Positions 57,166 to 64,000 of a stretch of DNA of 64,000 nucleotides are shown piece after piece. The notes below the pieces were generated by a model that worked only from the letters and a program-made list of their open reading frames with translations, made no database searches and was not told where the DNA came from. Position 1 is the first letter of the stretch. Each line of letters opens with the position of its first letter. This DNA is from Trametes villosa (taxonomy: Eukaryota; Basidiomycota; Agaricomycetes; Polyporales; Polyporaceae): positions 124,001 to 188,000 of the forward strand of contig PUDQ02000027.1 in assembly GCA_002964805.2 (NCBI GenBank), given 5' to 3'. The translations under genes and the position numbers were made by a program.

Positions 57166-57681
57166 GTTTAGGCCATGACAAAATCAGAGAGGTTGAGGTC
57201 GTCATCGTAGTTGTCGTAGTCGTCGTCGTCGAGTAACCGAGTAACGAAGTCCTCCCGAAGCGCTCCTCTTGCTCATGTTGCCTCAGGCTGGCCACATCTA
57301 AAAGATATATAAAGATGAAGAAGCGAGAGGTCCCAGAGTGTGTATGACTGAGAGCAGAGCAAGAGACTGAGAGCAAGAGCAAGAAGAGCGGGCGGAGCGT
57401 GTCTTCGCAGGTCTGATTGACGCGAACATTGAGCGCTTATTCGGGAGTAGGCGCCGCAGTGCGCACCTCTCATCTCGGACTCAATGTCTTGCTTCTTACT
57501 GAACTAGCTTGCTCATCTGATGATAGGAGTCATAAGTACAGGAGTGGCTGCGGCTGCTATCAGCAAGGGCAAGGGAGGTGTGCAGTGCGTTACCGTTCAG
57601 GAAACCTATGGCTGTAGGGACTCAGACTCTGGAGGGCAGCTCGACGCACCGCTCAGACCTCAGGGCAGGGCATACATGGTT
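57166..57681. other. Convergent intergenic region
   Basis: 516 bp between the 3' ends of the cysteine-rich gene and the integrase gene. It contains short TCG/GTCGTCGTCG and GAGCAAGAG low-complexity runs. No gene. Confidence 0.5.
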
Positions 57682-59742
57682 CTATTCCTCCTGGAGACTT
57701 TCTTCTAGTATGTACAAGATGTAATTCATAAGATGCAGCGCCTTCCCCCACAGTACCGCACGTGGGCGCCAGATATGCTCCGGCAGCTCGATATCTAACT
57801 CCTTACGACCACGAGAACCTGTACGAAGCGTTTCATGGACTTCATACCCATCATCCATCTCCTCGTCAAGCAGGCCATATCCCTCTGGCACAGTGTCCTC
57901 CTGAGCAACCGCATGCAGTGCCTGGAAGAAGCGGCCCTCGATCACGTCACTACCAAAGGGGCTACCATGAACGGGCACCTCAATGGGTTCATGACGGATA
58001 TGACCATCTTGAGATGCGGCTACGGTTGCTGAGAGATTCGCGGCATGCGTGTCTTCTTCCTCCGGAGGATGCCCTGCGCCGGACTGATGAGCATGCCGAC
58101 GGTTGTTGCGCACAGTGGTGCCATAAAACTCATGCAGAACGTCGGGGTGTACATCGGCGCCATCGTCACGATAGATCCCAGAAGCAGTCTGTCCGAGGAG
58201 GCGCAGGTCCTGTTGAACAGAAGACGTCAGTGAAGCACTCGAAAGAGCGTGTTGATGCCTACGTTTGGGCTCGTATCATGGGTGTCAGGCCCTGAGATGG
58301 GGTGCGCATTCCAAGCGGTCTGAAAGGCGACACAGTCTTCGTTGATGTTGTCGAGGAATAGGGTGTGCAGCAGCCATAGATGGGCTGGGTTCGACCTATC
58401 AAGCCTATGCAGGCGCTCTAGGCGCGTAAAGAACGCGCGCCACTCGCGTGCAAAGTGACGCCCGACTTCAACCCACAGTCGTTCAATACGGGTGTTCCGG
58501 GTTGAGCTAGATTTGTGGTCGTCAGTACTCATGCTTGAGAGTGCGTAACCGCAGACATCACCTTCCCCACATGAACGACGCACGGTTGGGACCCCTGCGC
58601 AATATCATCCATACCGAGACGTCGATGTTCTCTCCACCACGGTCTCCTCGGACACGGGATGGCACCCCATAGTCCTGAGTGGCTTCAAGGAAAACGTCTA
58701 GCACAGTTGACGCAAGGTTGTTCGTGCTGGCACGGAGACCGGTAACCTGGTGGGTGTAGCGTTAGAAGCTATCGCGTTAAACTGAGGATGGTCTAGTATC
58801 CTACCGTTCGACAGTAACCATCAATGAATCCATGGATGACTATTCCCCACAGGATGAGCTTGTGATGCCCGTCGCAGTGCCACAGGGCGTTCGGTCTCGA
58901 CGACTTGTACTTGCGGCGCTGTATGGTGCGCTGCTGGCGGAGTACACGCCCGAGACGATCCACGCGCCGCAGTGACGCATAGATGCGGGACTTTTGAATC
59001 CTGAGACCATGAGCGCGAAGGAAGCCGATGAGGTACCGGACACCGGATCCCGGTTTGCGTTGTCGGTATGCCTGCACGATGGAATCGAGATCATCGTCGG
59101 AGATGGCGGAATAGCTGTGGTTGAGCCCGTGCATCTTCATATTCTTTCGGACGGTATGGCGATGGATACCGAGGAGTCGTGCGGTCCGAGAAAGACTGAT
59201 CTTACGATGGGGGGACAGGACTTCCCGGAGCCAGGCTTCATCGATGGTCTTTGCTGGGCGACCTCTGCCCGCGGTCGTCTTCTTGACCTGGACGGGTTGA
59301 ACCTGGCTGACATTCCCATGGTCTCTGTATATATTGTAAACAAACCAGCTCCACAATTGCTAAAATATTGGGCGCACCTTTGCTCTGTACCCGAGACCGC
59401 ATTGGTAACCCCAGCAGTAAGCTCTCCTACAACACGGGCTGCTGACCGAAGCCAGGGAACCAGGTCTGCAGGCGCACGGGCATTCGAGGGACCTGCCTGT
59501 GGCGACAGAGCTTCCTCCTCTAGGGCAATGAGGATGGGGACAGCCTCATTGGTAAGACGATCAAGGTGGTGTCGAAGGCGGAGTGGGTCTGCCTCCTCCA
59601 GGCTCAGCAGACGTGCCGCATGTTGACATATACCGTCTAGCGTCGTAAATGCAGAGCGTATATTTGCAGACCAGAAAGAGCCGCCTTCACCATGAGATGG
59701 AAGGGGAGGAAGGTCCCAGGAGTTGGTGTGAGAATTTGCCAT
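57682..59742 (-). CDS. rve-type integrase/transposase with HTH domain, apparently intact
   Basis: Spliced frame: MANSHTNSWDLPPLPSHGEG at 59742, a helical N-terminal domain, then an intron to RDHGNVSQVQPVQVKKT. A helix-turn-helix region follows (KISLSRTARLLGIHRHTVRK, TVRKNMKMHG). The integrase core has NALWHCDGHHKLILWGIVIH (first catalytic Asp), VRGDRGGENIDVS (second Asp) and STRNTRIERLWVEVGRHFA (Glu). After that come FLDNINEDCVAFQ, HPISGPDTHDTSPN, DLRLLGQTASGIYRDDGADV and an acidic tail ending IYILEESLQEE at 57682. All four introns keep phase and there is no stop or frameshift. The family is widespread in Agaricomycetes and resembles retroviral-type integrases found in DNA transposons. I did not find its terminal repeats with certainty. 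Confidence 0.85.
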
Positions 59743-59829
59743 GAAGCGTCGAACCAGAGCTGAGGGCTGAGTACCGAGTACCAGTAAGCAACTCTTGAAG
59801 GTCCATCGGCGCTTCGAGTCGTCGATTAG

Positions 59830-60040
59830 CGCCTACCGCAAACCCCCTAAGCAAAATCCTCCATACCACCTGGGGCATAAATTACTAAGGGTCGATACCT
59901 CTTCAGAGAGTGTCTGTATATGATATAGTATGGTATTCCAAGAAGAAAATGTATTGCAGAGTGACCACTGCTGTGATACGAGAGTAACAAGCAGACAGGT
60001 ATGAAGCGCCCGAGTCGTACGGGTGCCCGATGCTGGACGC
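59830..60040 (-). repeat. Diverged repeat, copy B, upstream of the integrase gene
   Basis: Minus-strand order: TGTTACTCTCG, CTCTGCAATACATTTTC, ACCATACTATATCATAT, CCTTAGTAATTTATGCC, GATTTTGCTTAGGGG, GCGCTAAT. It matches copy C closely and copy A more weakly. It ends about 90-100 bp before the integrase ATG. Confidence 0.7.
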
Positions 60041-61620
60041 GTGGGCTACCGACTTGGGCAGGTTGCCGGCAGTCTTGCGCGTGGGGAGGGGGAGTACAAA
60101 GAGCAGATAACAGGGAGGAGCGAGGACGGTCCAGCTGGGGCTACAAACCTGTCGTGAGCTGTGCCCACGAATTGGTTGGACCCACTCCCCACTCACCTCC
60201 TTCTGCAGGACCCCGACAGTGTGTCATGTCCACACTGCCGGCCGCGGCCGTACACCCCCGGACGCCCAGTGTCGTGTCTCCAAGCGCGTCCGAGGTGCAT
60301 GGCGAGCGGCTTTCTTGAGGCAGTTGGGGCCGCCAGCTGCACACCGCCATTCACACATTTGCCAGACACAGAGCAGAACTAGGGCGGCGTCGTGCACGTC
60401 GCGGCTTGCATGGAGATGGACGGGAGGGTGTCAGTCTGCGGCTTGCATCGTTGTAGCCTCAGGACGCGGCCTTAGCACGGGACGGGCGCGTCTTGTGTGG
60501 GCGTGCCCGGCTCGTTGTCGTCCCGTTAGGCGTCGCTCCTGTCGGCGTTGCGCCCGTCGCGCTCACGGACGTCTGCAGTGGCGGTCGTCCTGCCGCAGTT
60601 GCGGTGGCGGTCGTCCGTGCCGCAGTCGCGCTCCTGCTCGCTGCACGACACATCGGAGGCGGAATTGCGGGCGACGGGGAGGGCGTGGGCGCACAGTCGC
60701 GGCGGGCTCTTCTGCATCGGCGCTGCGCTTCTGCTTCGGCGTTGCGGAGAAGCCACTCGCGATTGGATTGCGGGGCTGCAGGGGCGGGCGTGGGCGACTC
60801 TGGTCTGGGTGCGGGAGGGAGACACGATGAGTGGGGGTTCGTGCGGTGGGGGGGGTGAGCACCGGGGGCAGGCGTGGACGTGCGGAGGCATGGACGTGCG
60901 GCGTGCGGTAATCGTCGTTCCAGTGGGTGTTGCGCCTGTCTTGGTTGCGCCTTTCGCGGTCGCGGGCGTCCGCAGCCGCGGTCGTCCGTCCTACGGCAGG
61001 CTCTTCTACGTAGTGGGCGGGTCGGGACGGGCGTAGGGGTAGTGGGTGTGTCAAGGCGTAGGGTCAAGGCGTAGGGGAGGGCGCGGGGGCGTATCCTCGT
61101 CTGCGTAGCCTCAGGCGATGTCGTGTCGCGTCCGTCTTCGCACAGGGCGGGGCGCGTCTTGTGTCGGCGTGCGCGGCTCGTCATTGTGGTGCTTCGATAG
61201 CGCGAGTACTCACGGGCAGCAATGCCAGACCTTGCCGCGGGTGGGTGGGGCAGGACCGTGGTATTTGGAGCTGCGAGCCAGGAGCAGCCGTCTTGAGTTC
61301 GTCCGAGGCTGCCGTCCGAACCGCCCATTTGCACTATTCAAATTACACATACAATAGATGGAATACTCACCGACATCCCTCCCGAATCGCTTGCTGTCAG
61401 GACCAGGCTGCAATGCGCATGTCGCGCTCTGACCGCCCATGAAATCGCGCAAAGTCGGCCGATTTCTGCATTTCTTCAGCACACTACGCGCGGTGATACG
61501 TGCAGTTGAGTAGTGTACCGCGGAACATAGGTCTTCCAGGAGATAGTCGGCTAGATCTGAGCAGCAGAAGTTACAGATAGTGAAGCACTTGGAGAGGAGA
61601 GACAGCACAAGCAGCCGTGA
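60041..61620. other. GC-rich, internally repetitive region without a clear gene
   Basis: 60480-61170 is very GC-rich, with imperfect duplications of segments such as GGGCGCGTCTTGTGT (60485 and 61147 regions), GTTGCGCC and GCGGTCGTCC. Overlapping frames on both strands are open only because of composition. One minus frame is rich in Arg and Asp (RERDGRNADRSDA-like), perhaps a remnant of an RD-rich coding region. Confidence 0.5.
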
Positions 61621-61639
61621 CGGCAAGAGGAGAAGGTCC

Positions 61640-61875
61640 AGGCGCCCATAGCAAGCGTTCCTCTTGCGCGGTGAGATGGGCGCTTGTAGGCGGTCAGCCT
61701 GTTACTCTCGCAGAACACTCAGTTCTGCTCTGCAATACAATTTGTTTTCATAATATCATACTGTATCATATGAAGAGCTGCTTTGTGCCGTTTCCTACCC
61801 TTAGTAATTTATGCCTGGGATGTCATGGGCGATTTTGCTTGGGGTGTTCGCATTGGGCGCCAATTCGACGGCGAA
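61640..61875 (+). repeat. Diverged repeat, copy C
   Basis: Plus-strand order: TGTTACTCTCG, CTCTGCAATACAAT, ATCATACTGTATCATAT, CCTTAGTAATTTATGCC, GATTTTGCTTGGGG, GGGCGCCAATT. It lies upstream of a short frame at 61937 and the GDA1/CD39 remnant. It is inverted relative to copies A and B. Confidence 0.7.
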
Positions 61876-62289
61876 GCGGGGTACTCAGTGCCCTTCTTAC
61901 TCGACTCCCTGCGGCCATGGTCGCCACCACCCACCATGCCCGTGCCGCAGAGCAACACCTCGCCGCGACATGCCTCTAATGCTCTAATGTCTCTAATGTC
62001 TCCTATCATCTCGGTGAGTAATGTCTTGTCGCTTCTCGCGAGCGCGTACTACTTACATCTGAGGTGCAGGCGAGCTCGTTAGAGACACTTACGCACCGTG
62101 CAGTGTGCGTCCCGGGCCCGCGGAGGAATATATTCATATTCCTGGTGAGTCATATTTTCCATTGCTTCTGCACCAAGCCCTACAAGCCCGACCTGCCTCT
62201 CATGATCGACACTGCGACCGCCGGTCTGCACGACGTGTGCGTAATTACCTGCTCGACACAATCCGCTCGAACTCGCAAAAGGCCAAAGA

Positions 62290-62800
62290 CGAAGGACCTG
62301 TACGCGGCGTGTCGACGCAGGTTGTGATCATGTTCGAGCCGACAGTCCCGATGGACAAGCCGGATAGCACGCTCCAGGACGGCGAGCACAAGTACATCCT
62401 CACGTTTGTGGTCTACCAACACTCGTACCTCTTGCCTCGCAAAGGACCTCAAGCGGCCCGTCGACATTAAGGACAAGCGGCTTGGCCAGAAGTTCAACGT
62501 CACAATGGTCGGCCAAGAGATCGGCGGCTTCGAGGCATGCAACCGCGTCGTCGAGCCCGTCATGGCTAAGGATGCGTGAGTGCCTGCTCTTTCCCTTCTG
62601 GTCAACGCCAATGCAGTTCATCTGACATGTTTATAGTGTCTGCGACGTCAAACCCTGCTCGTTCAACGGCGTGTACCAGCCCTCGCTCCTCGAGACCTTC
62701 CCACACGGCAAGATCCTCCTCCTCTCCTACTTCTATAACCCCCTCAGGACCTTCAGCGCGACCTCGCACCCCGTCCGTCACCGTCGGTTGAAGACCGTGT
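62290..62800 (+). pseudogene. Remnant of a GDA1/CD39 nucleoside phosphatase (apyrase, C-terminal part)
   Basis: Pieces of the family are readable but not in one frame: STQVVIMFEPTVPMDKPDST and QDGEHKYILTFVVYQHSYL, then in another frame KRPVDIKDKRLGQKFNVTMV and GGFEACNRVVEPVMAKDA. An apparent intron follows, then VCDVKPCSFNGVYQPSLLET and FPHGKILLLSYFY. The N-terminal apyrase regions and the C-terminus are missing, and a deletion after QHSYL shifts the frame. The intact enzyme hydrolyses nucleoside di/triphosphates in the ER-Golgi lumen. Confidence 0.75.
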
Positions 62801-63760
62801 GCGAGAGACCCGCAGATGGGCGTGCGCGACGCACCCACGCGCATTCTACGGTACGTCCAAACTTGTATCCTGTATCCTCATTGAACGATGCCCGACCGTG
62901 CTCTTTGGCACGTTATGTCGCGCATTCTGCTGACATTCATAGTCCCACGCCGAAAGGGCAATGCGAGTGCGGTAAGTTCTTCTGGCATGTCGGGATGAGT
63001 GGGCCAGCACTGAGCATCCCACGACGAGCAGCACATACTTGGACTGTTTGACAACGGCAAAGAGGGTGCCAGGGCGAGTGTACCTCACGCATCTTCTTGA
63101 AGACGGGACCCGTGGAAGTGGGAAGATAGGGTGCAGGACGGTAAGCCCCGTATCTGGCTTTTCTCCATTGCGCCGCGCTGATGCACGCACGAGCTACGCA
63201 GCCGCCGTCCTCCCGGCAATGGCAACGGAAGGGGCATCTCGTATCTCGTCCACTCCGAGCGCGGAGCGCGGCTGGTGCTTTCTCCTGAGCACGCATGTGC
63301 TCGCCGGGGACGCTAGTTTGCATGGCGGAAGCCCTCGCTCTTGCGGCGAGCAGGTATGACCGCACCCGCGCACTGTCCAAATCGTCCGCCCGACCCGGCC
63401 CTCGAACTCGTTGCCGTCCCAGGGCCGAGAGAAGCTAAAACGCGCGATGGACATGCACGGCACGCGAGGAACGGGATGGGTGTCCCTTCTCCTTGCGCAG
63501 TCGCGGGTGCTCTCTCTCCCTCTCTCCAGGTGGTAGAAGATGGAAGGTGGGAGATCACCCGGCTGCGCATGATGTGTGCGGGTTGAGCATACACACCCCT
63601 TGGAGGTGCTATGATGGGCGTGCGTCCCAGCCACGGGGAAGTCGCACTAGCTGGGGTGACAGGCATGCACACTATACTGTAGCTCAAAAATGTCTACCAA
63701 AACCTGTCTGCAATATAATCTGTTGGCATCGAAACATAGCTATGCGTCAGACGTCTCTAT
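62801..63760. other. No intact gene seen
   Basis: About 960 bp with only compositional frames; it may include further decayed parts of the apyrase gene. It has a loose resemblance to the repeat family near 63708 (CTGCAATATAATCTGTT). Confidence 0.4.
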
Positions 63761-64000
63761 CTAGTTTACCAAACCCATAGCAAGCTTGACATCCGCATGA
63801 AGCCGTCTGCGCTTGGGCGGACGTTCTGCGTCCGTCCCCCCATCATGTGCTGCAGTTTGCGATGGATCTGGCTTTGCCTTGAAACTAGTCAGCCTCTGTA
63901 AACGCTTGACGCTTGGACCTTTCTCAAACGACTTACCTTGAAGACCTTTCTAGTCCAGCCACCCCGGACGGCTGCCTTGGGGTGCGCAATCTTAGCGCTG
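63761..64000 (-). CDS. 3' end of an unrecognised gene (cut by window edge)
   Basis: On the minus strand, SAKIAHPKAAVRGGWTRKVF and K end an exon with GTAAGT. After a short intron the frame continues AKPDPSQTAAHDGGTDAERP and PKRRRLHADVKLAMGLVN with TAG at 63763-63761. The basic cluster PKRRRLH looks like a nuclear localisation signal. The gene continues beyond base 64000 and I do not recognise the family. Confidence 0.6.

Noticed and set aside
60459..61334. 291-codon minus-strand frame
   Set aside because: Pro/Arg/Thr composition from GC-rich repeats; several overlapping frames are equally open, so coding is not supported.
54015..61875. Copies A and C as terminal inverted repeats of one 7.8-kb integrase element
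   Set aside because: The two are inverted, but copy B lies inside in the same orientation as A, the copies are too diverged for a young element, and I found no target-site duplication outside them. Kept only as a repeat family.

Overview
The window reads as nuclear DNA of a filamentous basidiomycete, most likely a polypore-type agaricomycete. Genes are cut by many short GT-AG introns of about 50-75 bp (one of 211 bp), and several products belong to families expanded in Agaricomycetes: F-box proteins, a DUF6535 membrane protein, a DUF6589-like protein, RecQ-like helicases and eukaryotic rve integrases. All gene models come from reading frames, splice signals and family motifs in the sequence; no database search was possible.

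1-20.1 kb: an array of four tandem NAD(P)-binding (extended Rossmann, epimerase/NmrA-like) paralogues, all on the minus strand with the same intron positions. The second copy is split in its last exon by a 13.3-kb insertion (1972-15249). The insertion is a non-LTR retrotransposon on the minus strand. A 16-bp target-site duplication flanks it, and it has an oligo(A) tail and a G-run at its 5' junction. From 5' to 3' it carries a long leader with a 164-codon ORF, an A/C-rich tract, a 160-bp tandem array, two 151-bp monomers, a gag-like ORF1 split by an in-frame TAG, and an intact endonuclease-RT-RNase H ORF2. The last ten codons of the host gene now lie on the far side, at 1924-1971.

20.5-44.1 kb: mostly ordinary genes. 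These are a WD40 protein, an MFS sugar transporter, a macrodomain protein divergent from a YANK/STK32-type kinase, two tandem F-box/LRR-like paralogues, a GBD/FH3 protein divergent from a DUF6535 protein, and a RhoGAP.

45.3-64 kb: an accessory, mobile-element-rich stretch. It holds a RecQ-like helicase broken by one TGA at motif VI, a convergent DUF6589-like gene 96 bp away, a BTB/POZ gene, a kinase remnant, a cysteine-rich protein of unknown function, an apparently intact rve-type integrase with its D, D and E residues, a GDA1/CD39 remnant, and the 3' end of an unrecognised gene. Three copies of a diverged repeat of about 200 bp lie here, each in the same orientation relative to the gene that follows it. 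The most notable discovery is the complete large LINE caught inside a gene, with its unusual leader.
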